Positions 50,895-57,399 of a stretch of 64,000 nucleotides of DNA are shown one piece after another. The position numbers and the translations under genes are program-made. The notes beneath the pieces are model-generated. The model saw only the letters and a program-made list of their open reading frames with translations, had not been told where the DNA came from and did not search any database. This stretch comes from an uncultured Lachnospiraceae bacterium (GTDB lineage: Bacteria; Bacillota; Clostridia; Lachnospirales; Lachnospiraceae), in the NCBI GenBank assembly GCA_902794095.1, contig CADBFZ010000007.1:43711-107710 (forward strand), given 5' to 3'. Each line of letters opens with the position of its first letter. Within the stretch, counting starts at the first letter, position 1.

Positions 50895-51770
50895 ATGATT
50901 ACCGAAAGAGCATACGCCAAGATCAACTTAAGTCTGGATGTAACCGGAAAGCGTCCAAACGGATACCATGACGTACGCATGGTCATGCAGACGGTTGACA
51001 TATATGACACATTGACTTTTTCAAAAACCGACACAGGTATCATAATTGATGTTGGAGGAAGTCCTCTTCCGGTAGATGGAGATAACCTGATCTACAAAGC
51101 GGCAAAGGCTGTTATGGATAAGTGCGGTATCACGGAAGGCGTCAGCATATCACTTGATAAGCATATTCCCATAGCCGCGGGAATGGCAGGCGGAAGTTCC
51201 GATGCAGCGGCAGCTCTTCGCGGAGTAAACAGATTGTTCGAATGCGGTCTTTCATATGATGAGCTTCGAGAGATTGGAGTTAAGATAGGGGCCGATGTTC
51301 CCTACTGCGTCGAGGGCGGTACTGTTTTGGCGGAAGGGATAGGCGAAGAACTGACAAATCTGTCAGAACTTCCGGAGTATATAATTGCCGTGGCAAAGCC
51401 TAAGCGCGGAGTATCCACCGGAAATATCTATAAATCCTTAGATGAGATATTTGATACCATAACCCATCCCGATGTGGATGGCATGGTGGATGTTATAAAT
51501 ACATCACAAAGCCTTTCTCTTACCAAATACCTGGGAAATGTACTTGAGTATGTGACCGTTCCCCTTTGCCCCGAGATAGATGAGATCAAGAAGATCTTTA
51601 AAGAATCGGGAACCGCCGGAACACTTATGACGGGAAGCGGTCCCACCGTATTTGCTTTCTTTGAAGACAGGGATACGGCAGAGAGGGCAATCGAGAAGGT
51701 AAGGTCCACGGGCCTGTGCACCGACGAGGAACTCTTTGTAACGACCTTAACATCCCCGAAAAAACCTTAA
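50895..51770 (+). CDS. ispE: 4-diphosphocytidyl-2-C-methyl-D-erythritol kinase
   Basis: The 291-residue GHMP kinase phosphorylates CDP-methylerythritol in the MEP isoprenoid pathway. The N-terminal AYAKINLSLDVTGKRPNGYH (7-26), the ATP loop PIAAGMAGGSSDAAAALRG (about 91-109) and the C-terminal GTLMTGSGPTVFAFF are typical. The ATG follows GGAGAG. It sits just after a terminator; no clear promoter of its own was seen in the short gap. The GntR gene starts 81 bases downstream. Confidence 0.95.
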   Translation: MITERAYAKINLSLDVTGKRPNGYHDVRMVMQTVDIYDTLTFSKTDTGIIIDVGGSPLPVDGDNLIYKAAKAVMDKCGITEGVSISLDKHIPIAAGMAGGSSDAAAALRGVNRLFECGLSYDELREIGVKIGADVPYCVEGGTVLAEGIGEELTNLSELPEYIIAVAKPKRGVSTGNIYKSLDEIFDTITHPDVDGMVDVINTSQSLSLTKYLGNVLEYVTVPLCPEIDEIKKIFKESGTAGTLMTGSGPTVFAFFEDRDTAERAIEKVRSTGLCTDEELFVTTLTSPKKP

Positions 51771-51775
51771 TATGA

Positions 51776-51816
51776 TTGACACTGTTAAGCGGATTGTACT
51801 AAAATCAGTACAATCC
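51776..51816 (+). promoter_or_regulatory. Promoter of the GntR gene with a palindromic operator over the -10
   Basis: TTGACA (51776-51781), 18 bases, then TAAAAT (51800-51805). The perfect inverted repeat GGATTGTACT-N6-AGTACAATCC (51791-51816) is centred on the -10 box, as expected of an autorepressor site. The same repeat may act as terminator of ispE. Confidence 0.75.
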
Positions 51817-51851
51817 GTTTGTTTATGTATACAAAGTCAGAGGTAAAAGAT

Positions 51852-52562
51852 ATGCCCAAGGCACAGGAAGAAGATTTCCTACCCTTAAGAGATTCCGTAT
51901 ATAACAAGCTCAGACAGGCCATTCTTACGGGAGAATATCCTCCCGGGGAAAGACTCATGGAGGTTCATCTCGGAGATAAGCTCGGTGTCAGCCGTACCCC
52001 TATCAGAGAAGCTATCAGAATGCTCGAACTCGAGGGTCTTGTAACCATGATACCCAGAAAAGGTGCCATGGTTTCCCAGATAACCGAGAAGAATATGTCG
52101 GATGTTCTGGAAGTAAGACGTGCTCTTGATATACTTTGCGTGCAGCTTGCCTGCGAGAGGATCACATCCGAGGGTATAAATGAGCTCAAGAAAGCCAGGG
52201 ATAATTTCGAAAAGGCCGTAGCCACCAATGATAACCGCATAATCGCCCAGGCGGATGTGGAGTTCCACAATGTGATCATCAGAGCTACCGGTAACGACAG
52301 ACTGATAAGCCTTGAAGATTCCCTGTCCCTTCCCATGTACAGATACAGATACGAGTACATCAAGGATTCATCCGGACACGATAATCTCGTCAAGGAGCAC
52401 AGAAAGATCGTAAACGCCATCGAGAAAAGAAACCCCGAGGCGGCAGCTTCCGAAGCGGGAGAACATATAGATAACCAGCGCAGATCCATTATGCGCCAGA
52501 TAAGACTCGAGCGCGAAGAAGAGACCATGAACGCGCTCTACGGTAAGAGAACCATAAGATAA
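51852..52562 (+). CDS. GntR family regulator, FadR/FCD subfamily
   Basis: The 236-residue regulator has an N-terminal winged helix (about 12-80, with LMEVHLGDKLGVSRTPIREA and LEGLVTMIPRKG) and a helical FCD ligand domain. The FCD metal ligands are expected in the ADVEFHNVI and EHRKIVNAIEKRN segments, both intact. The start ATG at 51852 follows CAGAGG by eight bases; upstream ATG 51825 lacks one. The palindrome over its own promoter suggests autorepression. No neighbouring operon identifies the ligand, which is often an organic acid. Confidence 0.9.
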   Translation: MPKAQEEDFLPLRDSVYNKLRQAILTGEYPPGERLMEVHLGDKLGVSRTPIREAIRMLELEGLVTMIPRKGAMVSQITEKNMSDVLEVRRALDILCVQLACERITSEGINELKKARDNFEKAVATNDNRIIAQADVEFHNVIIRATGNDRLISLEDSLSLPMYRYRYEYIKDSSGHDNLVKEHRKIVNAIEKRNPEAAASEAGEHIDNQRRSIMRQIRLEREEETMNALYGKRTIR

Positions 52563-52582
52563 TTGTGACAGAGGGTCACAAA
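52563..52582. repeat. Short inverted repeat related to the element at 14436
   Basis: TTGTGAC and GTCACAA flank AGAGG. The words TTGTGACA, GAGGGTC and TCACAA are shared with the ends and centre of the 71-base repeat at 14436-14506. Confidence 0.5.
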
Positions 52583-52584
52583 CA

Positions 52585-52616
52585 AAAAAGATGACAGGAT
52601 AACCTGTCATCTTTTT
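52585..52616. terminator. Bidirectional terminator after the GntR gene
   Basis: The stem AAAAAGATGACAGG/CCTGTCATCTTTTT has an ATAA loop and serves both converging genes. Confidence 0.93.
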
Positions 52617-52626
52617 CATATTCGCA

Positions 52627-53103
52627 TTATTTAATGGGCTTAGCTCCGGCTTTCTCCTGAAGCTTGTCGACCCATGCCTTGAAGCCCTTCTTGGGAGCTG
52701 CCTCAGCCTCTTTCTTGGTTCCGTGAAGGCCTTTAACCTCGAGAACGTAGATACCGCTGACTGCTGCCTTAACTTCCTTCTTAACGGGAACATCGTCGAA
52801 AATCTTCTCGTCACAGATCAGGGACATTATCTGAGGTCCTATTTTAGCCTTAATAATGGGCATCTTGGAACCTCTAAGGGCCTTGGGAGTCTGATCGATG
52901 ACCGCCTGGGGAAGTCCCGCGTCCTTGATCTTCATCCTCTTCTTATCGATGATCAGCATTGTTACAAACTGCTTGTTTGCCTGTAACAGCGCATTATTTT
53001 CATCCTGTCTCTTCTGCATCTTCTTACCGACAAAGTAAAGAACGACGAGAAGTATGATAAATACTGCTAAAACTATAATTGCGATTATTGCACCTTTACC
53101 CAT
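52627..53103 (-). CDS. Unknown single-span membrane protein
   Basis: I cannot name this 158-residue protein. It has an N-terminal membrane segment (about 5-26), then a Lys-rich cytoplasmic domain with VTMLIIDKKRMKIKDAGLPQ (48-67) and PIIKAKIGPQIMSLICDEKI (82-101), which look like paired beta strands. An Ala/Lys-rich C-terminal tail follows. The ATG at 53103 follows AAGAGGTG, and a good promoter lies just upstream. It is transcribed alone. Topology with the C-terminus inside the cell is inferred from the positive charges after the segment. Confidence 0.75.
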   Translation of the reverse strand: MGKGAIIAIIVLAVFIILLVVLYFVGKKMQKRQDENNALLQANKQFVTMLIIDKKRMKIKDAGLPQAVIDQTPKALRGSKMPIIKAKIGPQIMSLICDEKIFDDVPVKKEVKAAVSGIYVLEVKGLHGTKKEAEAAPKKGFKAWVDKLQEKAGAKPIK

Positions 53104-53125
53104 AAAACACCTCTTTCAAATGCCC

Positions 53126-53154
53126 ATTTTAGCAAATAGGGGCGCCATTATCAA
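53126..53154 (-). promoter_or_regulatory. Promoter of the unknown membrane protein gene
   Basis: On the minus strand TTGATA is followed after 17 bases by TAAAAT, 22 bases before the start codon. Confidence 0.7.
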
Positions 53155-53163
53155 TAATTTTGT

Positions 53164-53192
53164 TTGTGCATACAGGCTCTAAGTGGTACAAT
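53164..53192 (+). promoter_or_regulatory. Possible promoter of the trigger-factor-like lipoprotein gene
   Basis: TTGTGC is followed after 17 bases by TACAAT (5 of 6), 50 bases before the start. Confidence 0.45.
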
Positions 53193-53242
53193 CTCGTGTG
53201 ATACGCAGTTAACGACATTAATTTAGAAAGAGAATTTTTAAT

Positions 53243-54382
53243 ATGAAAAAGAAAACAATAAGCATGCTTGCGCTTATTGCAGCAACAGTTCTTTCCCTGA
53301 CTGCATGCGCAGGTGACGAGAATGTATTTTCCGATCCTTCGGTATCCGGAAACAATTCAACTCCTTCCGCAGGAGCACTTGACCCCGCGGCTACCGGCAA
53401 TCTGCTTACCGTACTTGACTACGACATGACCCAGTACGTAAGCATCGGCGATTACAAGAACATGGACCTCGGATATGAGAATATCGTCCTTTCCGATGAG
53501 GAGATCACTTCCGAGTATGTAGGCTTCCTTGCAGAGTATGCAAACCAGATCACCGAAGGCGAGAATATCACCGACAGACCCGTTGAAGCAGGCGATGTCG
53601 TTTGCCTCGATTATTGTGGAAAAGAGAACGGAGTTGCCTTCGAGGGCGGTACCGGAACCGGATATCTTCTTGGAATCGGATCCAACACCTTCATTCCCGG
53701 CTTTGAGGACGGACTTATCGGCTGGATGCCCGGTGAGGAGCAGGATCTTCCCATCGCATTCCCCGAGGATTACCACAATGCAGACCTTGCAGGCAAGGAA
53801 GTAGTATTTACCTGTACCATTCAGTACATTGTTAACCCCGACGATATCCTTAAGCTTGCAAATGCAAACCTTGAGGATGGTCAGGAGCCTTTCGCAGATT
53901 TCGACAGCTTCAAGACCTACTACCTTGAGGAGCTTCAGAACCAGGTAGACGATTACAACAAGAGCAATATCAAGAATTACTTCTATGATAAGCTCCCCAC
54001 CCTCTTAACCGTTGACCAGCCCATTCCTCAGGAACTTGTTGATGCGTACAACATCCAGATCATGAGGGCAATCACCGCAATGGCTAACAGCTATGGCGTA
54101 GATGCCGAGACCTATGCCGGATATATGGGACAGTCCCTGGATGCGTTGGTAACCGATTATGCTCAGAACCAGCTGTACTACGATGCAGCCCTTTATCTGA
54201 TCGCTGTAGAGAACAATGTTCTTCCCACCGAGGAGGAATTCCAGACCTGGCTTGCCGATATTAAGGCAAAATCCGGCGTAAGCGATGAGGAATTCTTCGC
54301 AGGAGCTTCCGAGAGCGAGTACAGAGTATACTTCTTCGAGGAAGAGGTCGCTGACTACCTTGTTGAGAACTATTACTCATAA
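53243..54382 (+). CDS. Lipoprotein with FKBP and trigger-factor C-terminal domains
   Basis: The 379-residue protein has a lipoprotein signal peptide with lipobox LSLTAC (Cys22), a Ser/Pro linker, an FKBP-type isomerase domain (about 100-205, with GDVVCLDYCGKENGVAFEGG and FIPGFEDGLIGWMPGEEQD) and a helical C-terminal part like trigger factor. The ribosome-binding N-terminal domain of trigger factor is absent. It is therefore a surface-anchored folding factor, probably for proteins leaving the Sec channel, similar in role to PrsA. The ATG at 53243 is clear. It ends at a terminator before the flagellar cluster. Confidence 0.88.
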   Translation: MKKKTISMLALIAATVLSLTACAGDENVFSDPSVSGNNSTPSAGALDPAATGNLLTVLDYDMTQYVSIGDYKNMDLGYENIVLSDEEITSEYVGFLAEYANQITEGENITDRPVEAGDVVCLDYCGKENGVAFEGGTGTGYLLGIGSNTFIPGFEDGLIGWMPGEEQDLPIAFPEDYHNADLAGKEVVFTCTIQYIVNPDDILKLANANLEDGQEPFADFDSFKTYYLEELQNQVDDYNKSNIKNYFYDKLPTLLTVDQPIPQELVDAYNIQIMRAITAMANSYGVDAETYAGYMGQSLDALVTDYAQNQLYYDAALYLIAVENNVLPTEEEFQTWLADIKAKSGVSDEEFFAGASESEYRVYFFEEEVADYLVENYYS

Positions 54383-54398
54383 TTTATAATTGCCGTTA

Positions 54399-54441
54399 TA
54401 GCCCTTTTTTGAGTTTTTGGCTCAAAAAGGGGCTTTTTTTA
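54399..54441 (+). terminator. Intrinsic terminator after the lipoprotein gene
   Basis: A long stem (AGCCCTTTTTTGAG with CTCAAAAAGGGGCT) is followed by a T-run at 54434-54440. It isolates the flagellar transcript. Confidence 0.92.
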
Positions 54442-54451
54442 CAAAAATGTG

Positions 54452-54479
54452 TAAAGTTTTGAAGGCTTTGCTCCGATAA
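54452..54479 (+). promoter_or_regulatory. Sigma-D promoter of the flgM-flgN-flgK transcript
   Basis: TAAA (54452-54455), 16 bases, then TCCGATAA (54472-54479). It has the same spacing and the same T at the first position of the -10 as the site at 50124. Confidence 0.8.
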
Positions 54480-54490
54480 AGTAGATGTAA

Positions 54491-54505
54491 GGCATGGAAT
54501 ATGCC
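54491..54505 (+). promoter_or_regulatory. Leader hairpin with GGA loop at the 5-prime end of the flgM transcript
   Basis: GGCAT/ATGCC closes a GGAAT loop, a few bases after the predicted transcript start near 54486. The loop with its 5-prime flank reads ATGGA, fitting the ANGGA core of CsrA sites. Confidence 0.5.
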
Positions 54506-54538
54506 CTACAATACGTAGAAAAAGGAGGCAAAAACCGA

Positions 54539-54817
54539 ATGCGTATAGAAAGTTATTCTCAGATCCAGAGCCTGTATCAGACATCAAGGGTCTCGAATAC
54601 ACAGAAGGTTAAGGGCACAGCCGCAACTACAGATAAGGTATCCATAAGCAGCATCGGCAAAGACATGAAGACTGCTAAGGATGCTCTTGCAGTAGCTCCC
54701 GACGTAAGACCCGAAGTTGTTGATTCGATGAAGACCAAACTTGCGTCAGGTACATACAACGTCAGCGCAGAGAGCTTTGCTGACAAACTTCTTCAGAAAT
54801 TCCAGGAATTGGGGTAA
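54539..54817 (+). CDS. flgM: Anti-sigma factor FlgM
   Basis: The 92-residue protein is FlgM, which binds the flagellar sigma factor (sigma-D) until the hook is complete. DKVSISSIGKDMKTAKDAL and RPEVVDSMKTKLASGTYNVS, with the C-terminal SAESFADKLLQ, are the conserved parts. The start ATG at 54539 lies ten bases after AAGGAGG; the longer frame from 54494 is not supported. It is driven by a sigma-D promoter, so it regulates its own supply. flgN starts three bases after its stop. Confidence 0.93.
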   Translation: MRIESYSQIQSLYQTSRVSNTQKVKGTAATTDKVSISSIGKDMKTAKDALAVAPDVRPEVVDSMKTKLASGTYNVSAESFADKLLQKFQELG

Positions 54818-54820
54818 AGC

Positions 54821-55336
54821 GTGGCTAGTCTAGTAGAGAATCTTATAACCGTACTTTCGGAAGAATGCGATGAATATGAGATCGTTCTCGGACTGGCACG
54901 CTCAAAAACCCCGGTCATAGTGGCCGGAGACCTCGATGCGCTGGGCAAGATCACGGAAGATGAACAGTCGCATGCCGACAGGCTGCAGAACCTCGATTCC
55001 ACGAGGTCCAAGGTAACTGCCGACATAGCGAATGTACTTAACAGGGACGTTAAGGAACTTAAGTTGCGGACCCTTATCGGATTACTCGATAAGTCACCCG
55101 CGGAGCAGAAAAAGCTTGCTGAAGTTTACGACAGGCTTACCACTGTGGTACACGAACTTGCCAGGGTAAACGATCAGAACAGCGAACTCCTTAAGAGCTC
55201 ACTTGAAATGGTGGATTTTGAACTTAATCTTCTTAATTCACTTAAAGCCGCACCTGAAACGGCAAATTATTCGAGAGCAAATTACACCGGAGGAACTCTG
55301 GGAGTCACCAGAGGCACCTTTGACGCTAAACAATAG
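54821..55336 (+). CDS. flgN: Flagellar chaperone FlgN
   Basis: The 171-residue helical protein is FlgN, which holds FlgK and FlgL unfolded for export. It starts at GTG 54821, after GGGG. It has the long amphipathic helices typical of the family (MASLVENLITVLSEECDEYE, then RLTTVVHELARVNDQNSELL) and a disordered Gly/Thr-rich tail. It lies between flgM and flgK as in Bacillus, where this gene is yvyG. Sequence conservation of FlgN is low, so position is an important part of the call. Confidence 0.9.
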   Translation: MASLVENLITVLSEECDEYEIVLGLARSKTPVIVAGDLDALGKITEDEQSHADRLQNLDSTRSKVTADIANVLNRDVKELKLRTLIGLLDKSPAEQKKLAEVYDRLTTVVHELARVNDQNSELLKSSLEMVDFELNLLNSLKAAPETANYSRANYTGGTLGVTRGTFDAKQ

Positions 55337-55347
55337 GAGAAATTTGT

Positions 55348-57279
55348 ATGTCCCTGTGGAGTGACCTTTCCCTGGGTGTCACGGGACTTCAGGCCAGCAC
55401 CAACGCGTTAAATACCGTTGCGCACAACATCACCAATGCTGATACTGAAGGCTACACCAGACAGCAGGTTGAATTAGACGACAGAAGATATATAACACTC
55501 TCCAAGACAGGCAGTGCTATTTCCTATCAGCAGGCCGGACTTGGAGTTTATTATTCTAATGCAAAACAGGTCAGGGATTACTTCCTTGATAAAACATACC
55601 GCACCGAGCTCGGAAGACAGGATTTCTATGAGGTTTCCAAGAATACCTTAAATGAGATCGAAGATCTTCTCGGTGAGCTTAACGGTGCTTCTTTCCAGGA
55701 ATCCTTATCGGACCTTTGGACCGCTGTCCAGGAGCTCACCAAGGATCCCTGCAATTCTGTTACCCAGGGCGCACTTGTAAGTGAAGCCGCTGAGTTTCTT
55801 GAGAGAGCAAATTCCGTATACAGCGATCTCGCCGGATACCAGGACAATATCAACTATCAGGTACTTCAGGACGTTAAAACCATCAACGAGTATGGTAAGA
55901 AGATCTTGGAGCTTAATTCCGTAATTCAGAAAATCGAACTTGCCGAGGAGAAGGCTAACGACTTCCGTGACCAGAGAAATCTGATCCTTGATAAGCTTTC
56001 TGCTCTTTGTAATATATCTTATAAAGAAGACCAGTACGGCGCTGTTTCCGTTCAGATCGAGGGTGAGGACTTTGTAAAAGGCTCCCTTTGCTATGAAATC
56101 TGGATAGATATCGACTCACAGACCGGATTCTACACCCCTTACTGGCCCCAGAACTCCAATTATACCGTAGTTGCCGGCGGAGATCCCAAGTCCGTTGATG
56201 ATACTATTTTCACCACCGACGGCAAAAAGGGTGATCGTATCTACAATATCTCCGCAGCTCACGTATTTGATACCGACAGACCCATATCTTCGGAGGCAAA
56301 TACCGACGTAGGAAAGCTCAGAAGCCTTCTTTATGCAAGAGGCGACAGAAGAGCGGACTACACCGATATCAGATACTACGAAGATATCAAGGATTCGGTC
56401 CTCATGAACATCGAGGCTGAGTTCGACCAGCTTATCCACAACGTCATCACTGCAGTAAACGGAGTCCTTGAGACGGCAGCAGGCGTAAGAACTTTATCCG
56501 CACCTTCCGCAACGGCTCAGACCACCGATCCGACACTTCCGGATTACTACGATCCCAACGACCTTGCCATCTACAACGCGATCAAGGCTCAGGATTCCAA
56601 GTGGTACGAGGGAAAAGAATACAAGATCCACGAAGACGTGGATGATAAGTACAACTATATGGAAGATGAAAAAGGAGCACCCCTCCAGCTCTTCCAGAAA
56701 TCAACCACCGACGGTTATACCAGATACGATCTCGGCACGGGACTTGGAGCTTATTGGGTATATAATGAAGAAGAGATGCCCAAGTTCAACAGCAGGGGCC
56801 AGATCATCGACAATGAAGGTAATGTAATCGACCAGAATAAGCTGGCAGACCTTAAATACAGCCTTTATACCGTATCAAATACCTGCGTCAACCAGAATCT
56901 TCTCCAGACTCCTTCACTGCTGGGATTCAGACTTCCCGACGGTTCCGAGGATATCGTGACCATGGAAGCTCTGAAGAAGGTATTTACCGAAGAGGTTTAC
57001 ACCTTAAATCCTACCGTCATTAAGAAGGTAAGTTTAAACGAGTACTACAGCGACCTGGTTTCACAGGTTTCCAACTCCGGATATATGTACTCCAGCATAT
57101 ATGAAAACCAGGCTAAGACCGTTGCTGCGGCAGAAAGCGCCAAGGACCAGGTAGAAGCTGTTTCATCCGACGAAGAACTCAGCAATATGATCAAATTCCA
57201 GAGTGCATACAACGCATCTTCCAGATTTATCAACGTTGTTGACGAGATGATGGAACACCTCATTATGAGCCTGTTCTAA
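55348..57279 (+). CDS. flgK: Flagellar hook-associated protein 1 (FlgK), copy 1
   Basis: The 643-residue protein forms the first junction ring between hook and filament. The N-terminal motif LQASTNALNTVAHNITNADT (16-35), followed by EGYTRQ, and the C-terminal coiled coil with NMIKFQSAYNASSRFINVVD (about 615-634) are the FlgK hallmarks. A central D2/D3 insertion of about 200 residues is larger than in Bacillus FlgK (507 residues). It starts 11 bases after flgN, with AGGAGAAA. A terminator follows, and then a second flgK. Confidence 0.95.
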   Translation: MSLWSDLSLGVTGLQASTNALNTVAHNITNADTEGYTRQQVELDDRRYITLSKTGSAISYQQAGLGVYYSNAKQVRDYFLDKTYRTELGRQDFYEVSKNTLNEIEDLLGELNGASFQESLSDLWTAVQELTKDPCNSVTQGALVSEAAEFLERANSVYSDLAGYQDNINYQVLQDVKTINEYGKKILELNSVIQKIELAEEKANDFRDQRNLILDKLSALCNISYKEDQYGAVSVQIEGEDFVKGSLCYEIWIDIDSQTGFYTPYWPQNSNYTVVAGGDPKSVDDTIFTTDGKKGDRIYNISAAHVFDTDRPISSEANTDVGKLRSLLYARGDRRADYTDIRYYEDIKDSVLMNIEAEFDQLIHNVITAVNGVLETAAGVRTLSAPSATAQTTDPTLPDYYDPNDLAIYNAIKAQDSKWYEGKEYKIHEDVDDKYNYMEDEKGAPLQLFQKSTTDGYTRYDLGTGLGAYWVYNEEEMPKFNSRGQIIDNEGNVIDQNKLADLKYSLYTVSNTCVNQNLLQTPSLLGFRLPDGSEDIVTMEALKKVFTEEVYTLNPTVIKKVSLNEYYSDLVSQVSNSGYMYSSIYENQAKTVAAAESAKDQVEAVSSDEELSNMIKFQSAYNASSRFINVVDEMMEHLIMSLF

Positions 57280-57305
57280 ATAACGAAATATGTACTGTTT
57301 TTACA

Positions 57306-57342
57306 GGGGGAGACTTAAGTCTCCCCCTTAATTTACCGATAT
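57306..57342 (+). promoter_or_regulatory. Terminator palindrome of flgK copy 1 overlapping a sigma-D-like promoter
   Basis: GGGGGAGACTT/AAGTCTCCCCC (57306-57327) is a perfect 22-base palindrome followed by T-rich DNA. Inside and after it lie TTAA (57315-57318), 16 bases, then ACCGATAT (57335-57342), a sigma-D-like promoter with a weak -35. TATAAT at 57340-57345 could serve sigma-A instead. Confidence 0.6.
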
Positions 57343-57399
57343 AATGTATGAGGGCATGACGAATGCTTTGCTTTCGTGACTATTTAAGAGGAAATATTC

